A stretch of DNA of 20,747 nt from Gammaproteobacteria bacterium (GCA_018609925.1 JAHEOG010000007.1:1-20747), one strand, 5' to 3'; positions 7,617 through 14,906 are shown, counted from the stretch's first letter. Translations and numbers: made by a program. The notes: generated by a model from the letters alone, not told the origin.

Positions 7617-8495
7617 TCAATAGGCCCGGGGGAAGGCGTCGACAGGGACCTTCAGGTAGCGGACCCCATTGGCCTCGGCAGGGGGGAACTCACCGGCGCG
7701 GATGTTCACCTGGACCGAGGGGATGATCAGGGTGGGCAGGGTGAGGGAGCGGTCCCGCGCCCGGCGCCTATCCGCGTATTCGGCCTCGCTGATGCCATCC
7801 CCCACCTGGATGTTGCTGCGGCGCTGCTCGCCGATGGTGGTCTCGCCCATGCGCTCCCGCCCGCCGGGAGCGTAGTCGTGGAGGACGAACACCCGCGTCG
7901 ACTCGGGCAGCTCTTGGAACAGGCGCTGAACCGTGCGGTAGAGGATCGCCGGATCCCCCCCCGGGAAATCGCAGCGGGCGGTCCCGGCATCGGGCATGAA
8001 CAGGGTATCCCCCACAAAGGCCGCATCCCCGATGACGTAGGTGACGTGGTCACTGGTATGGCCAGGGGTGTGAAGGACCCGGCCGGGGATCCTGCCGACG
8101 GCGAAGGCCTCGCCATCGGTAAATAGGTGGTCGAACTGGCGACCGTCGGTGGCAAAGGCCGCCTCCAGCTGGAACAGGGCCTTGAAGCGCTCCTGCACCG
8201 TCCGGATGCCCTCTCCGACCCCCAGGGGGGGATGGCCCAGCCGCGCCCGGACAAAGGGCGCCGCCGAGAGGTGATCGGCATGGGCATGGGTCTCCAGCAC
8301 CCAGTCCACCGTCACGCCTTCCCGATCGACCAGGGCCACCAGCTCCTGGGCCGTCTCGGTACCGGTGTAGCCCGAGGCGGGATCGTAATCCAGGACGGGA
8401 TCGATGACGACGCCCCGGCGGGTCTCGGGGTCCCATACAAGGTAGGAGAAGGTCGAGGTGGGCTCGTGCAGGACGTGGCGGACTTCCGGCTGCAT
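7617..8495 (-). CDS. ETHE1/BlhA-like MBL-fold hydrolase, probable persulfide dioxygenase
   Basis: A 292-residue metallo-beta-lactamase-fold protein. Metal ligands are visible: H70, H72, D74 and H75 in THAHADH, H146 in HTPGHTSDH, D163 in GDTLFMPD and H206 in LHDY. The opening FSYLVWDPETRRGVVIDPVLDYDPASG is the hallmark of the ETHE1/persulfide dioxygenase and BlhA group, which bind one Fe(II) through two histidines and an aspartate (here probably H70, H146, D163) and oxidise glutathione persulfide to sulfite. The substrate here is inferred from family. No fused or adjacent rhodanese is seen. The start ATG has AAGGGAG about six bases upstream. Sulfite produced this way would suit the TauE/SafE-type exporter encoded at about 18.8 kb, although the genes are not linked in an operon. 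Confidence 0.88.
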   Translation of the reverse strand: MQPEVRHVLHEPTSTFSYLVWDPETRRGVVIDPVLDYDPASGYTGTETAQELVALVDREGVTVDWVLETHAHADHLSAAPFVRARLGHPPLGVGEGIRTVQERFKALFQLEAAFATDGRQFDHLFTDGEAFAVGRIPGRVLHTPGHTSDHVTYVIGDAAFVGDTLFMPDAGTARCDFPGGDPAILYRTVQRLFQELPESTRVFVLHDYAPGGRERMGETTIGEQRRSNIQVGDGISEAEYADRRRARDRSLTLPTLIIPSVQVNIRAGEFPPAEANGVRYLKVPVDAFPRAY

Positions 8496-8543
8496 AGCGC
8501 TCCCTTCGCGGGCGGCGCCCGGCCGCCGCCGAGCGGGGACAGG

Positions 8544-9320
8544 TCATTCGCGCGGTACGAGGAAGCTCGTCCGGTCGACCCCGGTGTTGCCGTTTTGGGG
8601 GTCGTAGGCGAAGACATAGGCATTGTAGGTGCCCGGTCCGGGGATATTCACGGTTCCGGCGAACCGGCTCGGGCTCCCGGCATAGTCCAGATCCACCCGC
8701 TGGACTGCCCCGCCGTCTTTCCGAACCACCGCCTTCACCTCGTATTGGTCGGCGTCCCAGATCCCTCCCGGGGTCACGGGGCAACCGCACATCATGGCAA
8801 TGTTGGCCCGGAATCTCACGCGCCGCGTTCCGGGCTTCAAAGTGGTATGGGCCGCGGGAGCCAGGACGTCCACCACGAACCCGGGCAGCTCCAGGACCCA
8901 GCCATCCCCGGCGGAAAGCCCCCGCCCCGGGACGACCCACTGGGTCGAGCTGGCACGGTGCGCCGCCTGGGGCTGGGCCAGGGGGCCGTAGGCCTCGGCC
9001 TCGATGAGCCGGGGTTCCTCCAGCTCCAGGGTCGTTTCGAACTTGGCCGCCGAAGGCCCGGCCAACCGTGCCCGCCGGCCACGATCCCGGTGCATGATGC
9101 GCTCAGTGTCCCCGGTGCCGCCGCGGGTCAGCCCCCCAGCCAGCCGCTCCCCTGTACGGGCGTCGCGCAGGATCACCCGCACGCCGCCCATGCTGGTGCC
9201 GATGAACTTGGCGTCCTTGCTGATCACCCGAACGGTGATGGGGGTCTCCTCGGCGGCGGCGAGCGAGGCCGGACCCGCGAGCCCCAGAGCTAGCAGACAG
9301 GCAAGAGCCACTTTTTGCAT
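8544..9320 (-). CDS. Exported protein of unknown function with Met-Met-Cys-Gly-Cys motif
   Basis: A 258-residue protein that I cannot assign to a named family. A signal peptide covers residues 1-23 (MQKVALACLLALGLAG, with cleavage near LAAA-EE). The mature part looks all-beta: alternating strands such as ITVRVISKD, GVRVILRD, FETTLELEE and RVRFRANIAMM, and the end GPGTYNAYVFAYDPQNGNTGVDRTSF resembles an immunoglobulin-like fold. Its only mature cysteines, C178 and C180, sit in AMMCGCPVTPGGIWDADQYE. The Met/Cys cluster in an exported protein could bind copper or another thiophilic metal (inference). The start has GGGAGG six bases upstream. The gene lies between the oxidase operon and the persulfide dioxygenase homologue, 132 and 48 bases from them, so it could belong to either unit. 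Confidence 0.75.
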   Translation of the reverse strand: MQKVALACLLALGLAGPASLAAAEETPITVRVISKDAKFIGTSMGGVRVILRDARTGERLAGGLTRGGTGDTERIMHRDRGRRARLAGPSAAKFETTLELEEPRLIEAEAYGPLAQPQAAHRASSTQWVVPGRGLSAGDGWVLELPGFVVDVLAPAAHTTLKPGTRRVRFRANIAMMCGCPVTPGGIWDADQYEVKAVVRKDGGAVQRVDLDYAGSPSRFAGTVNIPGPGTYNAYVFAYDPQNGNTGVDRTSFLVPRE

Positions 9321-9417
9321 GAAGACCTCCCGGAACGGGGAAGCCCCGTCAAGCCCGGCCCTTCCGGGCCAGCGGGACCCTAGGAGAATGGGCTTAGGGG
9401 AGGGGTAAAGCCCGACA

Positions 9418-9439
9418 GCGGGTCCAGCGAAGCACCCGC
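9418..9439 (-). terminator. Weak hairpin after the oxidase operon
   Basis: GCGGGT (9418-9423) and ACCCGC (9434-9439) form a 6-bp stem with a ten-base loop, starting 14 bases beyond the stop of the last oxidase-operon gene on the minus strand. Only a short CTTT follows, so it is a weak candidate for the operon's end. Confidence 0.25.
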
Positions 9440-9452
9440 ACCAGGGTCCGGA

Positions 9453-9800
9453 CTAGAGCCGTTGGCGAACCCAGCCCACCAACGGGTCCCTGCCCTTAAG
9501 CCCGGTGACGGCGAGCCAGAGACCGGCTAGGGAAAGGACCACCCCGGGTCCCGTGACCCACCCGGCGGCGGAAGCGTAATGGAGAACCGCGCCCAGCAGA
9601 CCCAGCCGGACCACCCGATCGGTGATGCCCAGGTCCGAGCCCTCCGGGCGGGCACGGGCAGGCGCAGGGGGGTCCACGCCGAGCATCTCGTATTTGGGGA
9701 CCTCGGCGTCGAACTCCCCCCGACGCCAGGCCAGGGCCGCCAGGACCAAGACCCCGGCGCCCAAGACCGCGGCCACCACCGTCCAGAAGGTCGGTCCCAC
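9453..9800 (-). CDS. Small membrane protein with C-terminal DUF2892-like segment, last gene of the oxidase operon
   Basis: A 115-residue protein with one N-terminal helix (GPTFWTVVAAVLGAGVLVLAAL), a polar linker of about 35 residues, and a C-terminal hairpin of two helices: ITDRVVRLGLLGAVLHY then GVVLSLAGLWLAVTGLKGRDPL. The latter part matches the layout of DUF2892/YgaP-type membrane domains (DR-x-x-R start, LxGLxxxxTGLxGxxPL end). I place the start at GTG 9800, one base after the oxidase subunit stop, because AAGGAGG lies eight bases upstream inside that gene; a TTG at 9827 in the same frame has no ribosome site. Translational coupling to the oxidase suggests an assembly or accessory-subunit role. 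The N-terminal helix resembles that of the preceding oxidase subunit. Confidence 0.72.
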   Translation of the reverse strand: MGPTFWTVVAAVLGAGVLVLAALAWRRGEFDAEVPKYEMLGVDPPAPARARPEGSDLGITDRVVRLGLLGAVLHYASAAGWVTGPGVVLSLAGLWLAVTGLKGRDPLVGWVRQRL

Positions 9801-9801
9801 C

Positions 9802-10905
9802 TTAGGAGCCTCCTTCGCCGTCACCAAGGCTGCGGATGAAGGCGACTAAGGCCTCCAGGTCCTCTTCCGGGAGGTCCCCGTAGCGGTCGGGCATGATGTC
9901 AGGGAAGCCCTCCACGACGGTGGCGTTCGGCTTGAGGATCGACTCCCGGATGAACTCGGCGTCGACAGCGACGCTCTCCCCGGATTTCAGGGCCACCTGG
10001 GAGCCCCACAGGCCTTTCAGGGTGGGACCGGTGCTGGCCGATCCGTCCGTGGTATGGCAGGCGTTGCAGCCCTGAGCATTGAACACCTCCCGGCCCTTGG
10101 CCACCTGGGGGTCCCCATCGGGCGAGGCCTCCGCTTCTGCCTCCGATGGCGTTCCCGCCTTGCCCGCTTTGAGGGCCTCCCGGGAGTGCCCCAGGGTGAC
10201 CAGATAGGCAGCCAGATCGCGCAGGTCCCGGTCCGAGAGATGGGCATAGGACGGCATGATGGACTCGGGCTTGAACTCCCGGGGCCGTTCCAGATGGTCG
10301 ATGTGGTAGCGCATGTTCGGGATCTGGCGCCCGATGATGGTCAGATCCGGCCCGTTGCGCTGGGTCCCGAGCAGGGTGAAGGGATAGCCCACGAAGTCCC
10401 CGGTCTGGCTGATGTCCTCCTCGGTGGCGCCGACCGCCCACCCGGTGGGGATGTCCTCCTTCCGGATGTATTGGGTATGGCAGTAGACGCAGCCCTGCGC
10501 GAGGTAGATCTGGTAGCCCCGGTGGGGCTCCCCTTCCAGTCCCGAGCCCCCGGGATCGGTCAGGGTCTCGCCGGGCTCCCAGTCCCAGGCCCGGTCGGTG
10601 GGCTCCAGGCCTTGCACGCGAGTGGCCACCACGATGTAGAGGACCAGGGTGAATACAAGCAAAACGATCACCAGGGCCCCCGCCGCGTGGTACTTGCCGG
10701 TACTGGCCCGCTGCTCGGGATCCCCGTGCCGGCCATACAGGGCCCAGAGCAGGAAGGCCAGGAGGCCGACACAGACCACCGCGATGATCGCCCAGAAGCC
10801 CGGCCCCACGTCGGAAAAGGATTGGGGAACGTCGAAGGCCACCGCTGTGCCCGGTAACGCCGCCCCCAGCCCCGCGGCCAAACGGAAAGGTCCGGGACCG
10901 CTCAT
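9802..10905 (-). CDS. CcoO-like cytochrome c oxidase subunit II with a second cytochrome c domain
   Basis: A 367-residue diheme membrane protein. Residues 33-58 and 75-95 are membrane helices. The first heme domain has C139-VY-C142-H143 followed by TQYIR, with M217 in ESIMPSY as axial ligand; GYPFTLLGTQRNGPDLTIIG between them is characteristic of CcoO of cbb3 oxidases. After a Glu/Ala-rich linker (about 249-268) comes a second domain with C280-NA-C283-H284 and ligand M338 in DIMPDRYGDLPEEDL, resembling the C-terminal cytochrome c of caa3-type subunit II. Normal CcoO has one heme and works with diheme CcoP; here the extra domain may stand in for CcoP, which is absent. The start ATG overlaps the subunit I stop (ATGA) and has GGGAGGGG upstream. 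It receives electrons from a soluble carrier and passes them to subunit I (family knowledge). Confidence 0.88.
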   Translation of the reverse strand: MSGPGPFRLAAGLGAALPGTAVAFDVPQSFSDVGPGFWAIIAVVCVGLLAFLLWALYGRHGDPEQRASTGKYHAAGALVIVLLVFTLVLYIVVATRVQGLEPTDRAWDWEPGETLTDPGGSGLEGEPHRGYQIYLAQGCVYCHTQYIRKEDIPTGWAVGATEEDISQTGDFVGYPFTLLGTQRNGPDLTIIGRQIPNMRYHIDHLERPREFKPESIMPSYAHLSDRDLRDLAAYLVTLGHSREALKAGKAGTPSEAEAEASPDGDPQVAKGREVFNAQGCNACHTTDGSASTGPTLKGLWGSQVALKSGESVAVDAEFIRESILKPNATVVEGFPDIMPDRYGDLPEEDLEALVAFIRSLGDGEGGS

Positions 10906-12332
10906 GCCGTCGCCCCTCCCTCGGCTGCGGCTAAAGGCTCGGTACCCATCTCGGGTACCTCGTTCATGCCCTCTTCAAACGGCCGCCCCCGCCACAAGCT
11001 GGCCAGGAGCAGCCAGGCGAAGGCCAGGAATCCGAAGAGCACGGCGGCTCCCATGATCGTCCTCGATGCCCGCGGGATCCACGTCACATTCAAGGTTTCG
11101 TAGAGGGTGTTGCCGAGGAGGTTGACCGAGGCACTGGTGGCCACCCCCGACCAGGTAAAGCCGATGTAGAAGATGGGGAAGAAGATGGCCATGCTCCAGA
11201 AGGTCACCGCGGCCCAACCGCGGCTGTAGAGCTGGCGCCCGGTCACCCGCGGGAAGATCCAGAAGATCCCGGCCATGCCGTAGCAGGTGAAGGCCCCGGC
11301 CAGGGCCAGGTGGGCATGGGCCTGAACCCATTCGGTGAAGTGGATGTACCAGTTGACCGCGTGGGTGGACTGGAACGGGCCCTGGATGCAGGTGGCCAGG
11401 TAGAAGATGGTACCCAGGGTCGCGAACCGCAGCGGGTAGCTAGCCACGATTCGGTTCCAATTGCCCCGAGGCGTCGCCAGGAAGTTGACGATCACGGCCA
11501 GCACCGGGATGCCCAGGAGGACCGAGGAAATCACCGCGAACTCGGTGATCCAGGCGGGCACCGGCATCTGCAGGAAGTGGTGCAGCCCTGTCCCGGGATA
11601 GAAGGCCATGAGGGTCCAGAAGCCGACGATGGACAGGCGGTGGGAATACAGCGGCTGCTGGGAGGCCAGCGGGATAACGTAGTAGGCGATGCCCAGCCCC
11701 AGCGGGGTGATGATCATGCCCACCGCGTTGTGCAGCCACCAGGCCTCGATTACCTGATAGCCCGGACCGCTGAAGGCGAGCACCAGGAAGTTGCCCACCA
11801 GATAGGTCGCCGCCGTGGTGTAGAGCCCACCCAGGAGATACCAGACCGAGACGTAGAGACGACGGGTCTGACGGTTGAGGATGGTGGTATGGACACAGTA
11901 GGCCACGGTGAGCAGCGAAATCACCACCAGGATGTCCGTCAGCAGGGGAGCCTCCCCCACCTCGGCCGCCTGGACCGACACCAGCCAGTGCCCGGGGATC
12001 CCCGCCCAGATCAGGATCACCGCCGCCACCCAGGCCGCGTTCCAGAGCCATCCCGCCCACCAGGCCAAATCCGGACGGTGCAGAGGCGCTCCCGCCAATC
12101 GCGGCAGGATGTAGAGGATGGCCGCAACGAAGCTCATCCCCAGCCAGCCGAAGATCAGAACGTTGGTGTGGATGATCCGCATCTGGCTGTAGGGCAGCTC
12201 CAGGGCCACCAGATAGGCATCCAGTGAGCCCGGGATCAGGAACTGCAGGGACTGGATGACCCCCAGGATGGGACCCAGGATCAACCAGAAGACCGACGAC
12301 CAGAGCCAGAGTCGTATCGCGCGCTCGGCCAT
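10902..12332 (-). CDS. CcoN-like heme-copper oxidase subunit I (C-family)
   Basis: A 476-residue, twelve-helix heme-copper oxidase subunit. Ligands can be placed: H55 (IIHTNVLIFGW) for low-spin heme; H201 (WWLHNAVG) and H251/H252 (GLHHFL) for copper B; H339 and H341 (WVQAHAHLALAG) for the two hemes. Y245 lies six residues before the HH pair, exactly where CcoN carries its cross-linked active-site tyrosine; NO reductases of the NorB type lack it. PLYSHRLSIVGFWTLM is also CcoN-like. The product is thus predicted to reduce O2 to water, probably with high affinity, and to conserve energy at the inner membrane. The start ATG follows the small upstream gene by four bases, with AGGGG inside that gene's end. 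Divergence from classical CcoN is evident, so substrate assignment keeps some doubt. Confidence 0.88.
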   Translation of the reverse strand: MAERAIRLWLWSSVFWLILGPILGVIQSLQFLIPGSLDAYLVALELPYSQMRIIHTNVLIFGWLGMSFVAAILYILPRLAGAPLHRPDLAWWAGWLWNAAWVAAVILIWAGIPGHWLVSVQAAEVGEAPLLTDILVVISLLTVAYCVHTTILNRQTRRLYVSVWYLLGGLYTTAATYLVGNFLVLAFSGPGYQVIEAWWLHNAVGMIITPLGLGIAYYVIPLASQQPLYSHRLSIVGFWTLMAFYPGTGLHHFLQMPVPAWITEFAVISSVLLGIPVLAVIVNFLATPRGNWNRIVASYPLRFATLGTIFYLATCIQGPFQSTHAVNWYIHFTEWVQAHAHLALAGAFTCYGMAGIFWIFPRVTGRQLYSRGWAAVTFWSMAIFFPIFYIGFTWSGVATSASVNLLGNTLYETLNVTWIPRASRTIMGAAVLFGFLAFAWLLLASLWRGRPFEEGMNEVPEMGTEPLAAAEGGATA

Positions 12333-12336
12333 GGGC

Positions 12337-12486
12337 TTACCCCTGGGGTGGGAACCAGTTGAAGGGCCCGATGAGGAAGGCGTAGATCAGGGCCAGGACG
12401 ATCAAGACCCAGCCCCACCAGGGCAGTCGCCCGTGGCCCTCCCGGATCTGGATCGGCTCCCGGTTTCGGCTCTGCGGATCGCTCAA
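12337..12486 (-). CDS. 49-residue single-helix membrane protein, first gene of the oxidase operon
   Basis: A short gene starting at TTG (12486-12484) and stopping at TAA (12339-12337), four bases before subunit I. It is supported by a near-perfect ribosome site, GGAGGTGA at 12497-12490, three bases before the TTG. The protein has a polar, charged first 20 residues (SDPQSRNREPIQIREGHGR), one membrane helix (LPWWGWVLIVLALIYAFLIG) and a short PFNWFPPQG tail. Size and topology recall small oxidase subunits such as CcoQ/CcoS, but the sequence is not one I recognise. Its place immediately after the FNR-type promoter and its tight spacing to subunit I suggest a structural or assembly subunit of the oxidase. 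Confidence 0.7.
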   Translation of the reverse strand: MSDPQSRNREPIQIREGHGRLPWWGWVLIVLALIYAFLIGPFNWFPPQG

Positions 12487-12516
12487 GGGTCACCTCCGGT
12501 AGAACGCAGCGGCGTT

Positions 12517-12558
12517 AAGATAACGAGCCGGCGCGGGGCCCAACTTGATCTGGATCAA
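12517..12558 (-). promoter_or_regulatory. Class II FNR-activated promoter of the oxidase operon
   Basis: TTGAT-CTGG-ATCAA at 12545-12558 is a perfect match to the FNR palindrome. Read on the minus strand, 22 bases separate it from TATCTT (12522-12517), a 4-of-6 match to the -10 consensus. This puts the palindrome centre at -41.5, the standard class II FNR position where FNR replaces the -35 element. Transcription would begin near 12510, about 24 bases before the TTG start of the first gene. The fnr gene in this window has the matching recognition residues. Confidence 0.85.
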
Positions 12559-12606
12559 TTCAACAAAGGGCACCGACCGATAGGGGCCCTTGCAGGCTCC
12601 CCCGCA

Positions 12607-12981
12607 TCAACCGTCGATGGCATAGCGCCTCAGGTCCTCGAAGAGCACCACCTCCAAGGCATTTTCCTCGGTTGAGGACAAGCGAACCGGTGGCGCCACA
12701 CCCGCTTCCAGTGCCTCTTGCCAGCGGGCGGCACAGATGCACCAGCGATCGCCGGGCTCCAGCCCCGGGAAGCCGTGCTCCGGGATGGGCGTACGCAGCT
12801 CATTGCCGCGGGCCGCGCTGTACTCCAGGAACTCCTCGGTAACCTCGGCACAAACGCTGTGGTTGCCCAGGTCCCGGACATCGGTCTGGCAAGAGCCATT
12901 GCGAAAGAAACCCGTAGGCGGGTCGGTCCCGCAGGGCTCGAGGCCCTCCCCGAGGACGTTGCGAAAGGCTGCTTGGCTCAT
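12607..12981 (-). CDS. DUF2237 family protein
   Basis: A 124-residue protein matching the DUF2237 family along its whole length: NVLGEGLEPCGTDPPTGFFRNGSCQT at the start, HSVCAEVTEEFLEYSAARGN in the middle, FPGLEPGDRWCICAARWQEAL and a C-terminal ALEVVLFEDLRRYAID. Several cysteines (C17, C31, C44 and the CIC pair) are conserved family positions and might hold metal or act as redox sites, but no function has been established. The start ATG at 12981 is preceded by GGGAGG four bases away; an upstream in-frame start lacks support. It lies upstream of the oxidase operon on the same strand, but the FNR promoter between them makes the oxidase independently transcribed. Confidence 0.9.
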   Translation of the reverse strand: MSQAAFRNVLGEGLEPCGTDPPTGFFRNGSCQTDVRDLGNHSVCAEVTEEFLEYSAARGNELRTPIPEHGFPGLEPGDRWCICAARWQEALEAGVAPPVRLSSTEENALEVVLFEDLRRYAIDG

Positions 12982-13445
12982 GGAGCCTCCCGAAAGGTGG
13001 TGAAGAAGCACTCTTTTGCCCAAGTCTAGCCAGGGTGATGGACACCGTCTAATAAGCTAGCGGTCCCTGACTTGCTCCGCTCTCCCCTTGAACCAGGGCA
13101 AACGGGGCAGCCAGGCGATGGGTGCCCCCCTATCCCAGAAGCTCGTCCATTCCATCCCGAAGGCCCCTTGGCTGGAAGGGTCCAGGGGGCGAAAGCCAAC
13201 AATCCCCCCAGAGCTGCGGCTCACCGGAGGCCAAAGCCATCGGGTTGGCAGCCAAGGCCGTCTCCTTCCGCCGATGGCCTAAAAGGGAAGCGAGCTTTCG
13301 CTGCCCATGGAGCCAGTGGCTTAGCGGGATGACCCCCCGGCCCCGGTACTCCCTTTATCCGACTCAACCTGTAGGCTAGGGGTAGAAGGATGCGCATTCC
13401 TTGATGGGACCGGTGGGCGCCCCGAAAGTCCTGCGGGAGAAGCCA
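12982..13445. other. 464-base region between divergent DUF2237 and fnr genes
   Basis: No gene or known RNA is recognised. For the minus-strand DUF2237 gene a weak sigma70-type promoter can be proposed: TAGACG (13051-13046), a 17-base spacer and TAGACT (13028-13023), giving a leader of about 35 bases. For fnr no convincing promoter is seen; TAGGCT at 13372-13377 is a possible -10. A few open frames run through but have no ribosome sites or family resemblance. A half FNR site TTGAT (13401-13405) lies just before fnr. Confidence 0.35.
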
Positions 13446-14198
13446 ATGGCCACCCAAGAAAGTACCCTTGATGCACTTCGCTCCGCCTGTCGGAGCTGCA
13501 GCGTCAAGGAGCTCTGCCTGCCGTTCGGGCTGGAAGGCCCGGAGGTGAAGGAGCTGGAGGACCTGGTGGAACAGCGAGGGCCCCTGAGCAAGGGCGATCA
13601 CCTGTTCCGTATGGACGAGGAGTGCCACACCCTCTTCGCCATTCGAAGCGGACTGGTGAAAACCTACACCCTTACCCCCGAAGGCGAAGAGATGGTGACC
13701 GGGTTCTTTCTGGCCGGCGAGCTGTTGGGCTTCGACGGGCTCGCCACGGACCATCACCAATGCAATGCCCAGGCCCTGGACACCACCACCTACTGCCGCA
13801 TCCCCATCCCCCAGCTCGACCGTCTGACGGGCGCCGTCCCCGGCCTGAACCGGCAGATCCGGCGTCTCATGGGTCGTGAGATCGCCCAGGAGGACAAGCT
13901 CCTCCACGCCCTCCGGCACCATTGGGCGGAGGCCCGCCTGATCGGCTTCCTGCTGCGCCTGAGCCAGCGCTACCAAGCCCTGCGCCTGGATGGCTACCGC
14001 CTGAGCCTGAAGATCCCCAAGAAGGACCTGGCCAACTATCTGGGGCTCCAGCCCGAGACCCTCAGCCGAACCTTCAACCGACTCCAACGCCAGGGGCTTA
14101 TCCGCTTGCATCGCAAGGAGCACCTGCTCGAGCTGCTCGATCCCGAGGGCCTACGGGCCCGCCTCACCGATGGCTACGGAGATCCCTACCGCCTCTGA
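13446..14198 (+). CDS. fnr: FNR oxygen-sensing transcription regulator
   Basis: A 250-residue CRP/FNR-family protein with the same length as E. coli FNR. The four cluster ligands are in register: C15, C18 and C24 (ACRSCSVKELC) and C117 (TTYCRIP), each offset by five from E. coli C20/C23/C29/C122. The recognition helix ETLSRTFNRLQ keeps E204, S207 and R208, which read TTGAT half-sites in FNR. The protein should therefore bind a [4Fe-4S] cluster, dimerise without oxygen and activate TTGAT-N4-ATCAA promoters such as the one before the oxidase operon. The start at 13446 is chosen from GGGAGA at 13435-13440 and from the length; ATG and TTG starts 42-45 bases upstream are less likely. Confidence 0.95.
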   Translation: MATQESTLDALRSACRSCSVKELCLPFGLEGPEVKELEDLVEQRGPLSKGDHLFRMDEECHTLFAIRSGLVKTYTLTPEGEEMVTGFFLAGELLGFDGLATDHHQCNAQALDTTTYCRIPIPQLDRLTGAVPGLNRQIRRLMGREIAQEDKLLHALRHHWAEARLIGFLLRLSQRYQALRLDGYRLSLKIPKKDLANYLGLQPETLSRTFNRLQRQGLIRLHRKEHLLELLDPEGLRARLTDGYGDPYRL

Positions 14199-14240
14199 TC
14201 CCAAGGAGCAAAGGCTGGGTCGGGACAGCCGGTAGCGGGC

Positions 14241-14906
14241 TCAGCTCTCGAACAGGAGCTGTTCGGTGCTCGCCCCCAGCTCCTGGAGGGCCTCCGTGAC
14301 CGTTTCCACGAAGGCCGGGGGGCCGCAGGTGTAGAAGTGCTGATCGAGGGTCTCGAGATTACGGGCCAGGTAGTCCTTGCCGATGCGTCCCTGCGCACAG
14401 TCCCCGTCCCCCTCGCGGGTACAGACGGAATGAAGGGAGGGGCCCAGGTAGTAACGGAATTCCTGGGGACAGATGACATCCGCGGGAGTCTTGTTGGACA
14501 GGATCAGGCGGTGACCCGCCAGGGCCCCATCCCGGGCGAGGGCCCGGATCATGGCCATAAACGGCGTGAGCCCGGCGCCCCCGGCGATGAAGGTGCCCGG
14601 TCCCTTGTAGGTGAGGGTGCCGAAGGGGCGCGACAGCAATAGCTCCGCCCCGGGATCCAGGTGGTGGAGGCGGTCGGTGACCCCGGCGTGTTCGGGATAC
14701 GTCTTGATAGTGAATTCCAGAACCCGGTCCTCAGGCAGGGACGTGGGCGTGAAGGAGCGGCGCTCGCGCTCCCAGCCGGACTGATTGAGGGCCAGCATGA
14801 CCGCCTGGCCCGGCTCAAACGCGAAGCCTTCCGGGCGCTCGACGATGTAGCGCCGGACATCGTGGGTCACCAGCTCGGTCATTAGGATGGTCGCGGTGTA
14901 GTTCAT
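14241..14906 (-). CDS. FAD-binding ferredoxin-NAD(P)H reductase-type flavoprotein
   Basis: A 221-residue protein with the two-domain ferredoxin-NADP reductase fold. RRSFTPTS (49-56) is the FAD-binding R-x-x-(S/T) signature; GGAGLTPFMAM (109-119) is the nicotinamide-nucleotide motif; YTCGPPAFVETV (192-203) is the C-terminal catalytic motif with the Cys-Gly-Pro-Pro turn. There is no fused 2Fe-2S ferredoxin or globin domain, so it must use a separate partner such as ferredoxin, flavodoxin or another cytochrome. The start ATG has GGAGAGGGG just upstream. It is convergent with fnr, with 42 bases between stops. The partner and preference for NADH or NADPH cannot be read from the sequence. Confidence 0.88.
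   Translation of the reverse strand: MNYTATILMTELVTHDVRRYIVERPEGFAFEPGQAVMLALNQSGWERERRSFTPTSLPEDRVLEFTIKTYPEHAGVTDRLHHLDPGAELLLSRPFGTLTYKGPGTFIAGGAGLTPFMAMIRALARDGALAGHRLILSNKTPADVICPQEFRYYLGPSLHSVCTREGDGDCAQGRIGKDYLARNLETLDQHFYTCGPPAFVETVTEALQELGASTEQLLFES

Noticed and set aside
8127..9293. A 388-codon plus-strand open frame
   Set aside because: It lies opposite the metallo-hydrolase and the exported protein, both of which have ribosome sites and family or signal-peptide evidence.
9801..9827. TTG/GTG start at 9827 for the DUF2892-like protein
   Set aside because: No ribosome site precedes it, whereas GTG at 9800 has AAGGAGG at good spacing and sits one base after the preceding stop.
10902..12332. 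Assignment of subunit I as nitric oxide reductase NorB
   Set aside because: The active-site tyrosine at the CcoN position (Y245) and a CcoO-like partner favour an oxygen reductase. The possibility was kept only as residual doubt.
13082..13380. Possible structured RNA or riboswitch upstream of fnr
   Set aside because: Several short GC inverted repeats are present but none forms a recognised riboswitch or tRNA pattern.
13221..14123. A 300-codon minus-strand open frame opposite fnr
   Set aside because: It is antisense to fnr, whose full-length family match is unambiguous. Its translation is low-complexity Gln/Gly/Leu-rich, as expected for the reverse frame of a GC-rich gene.
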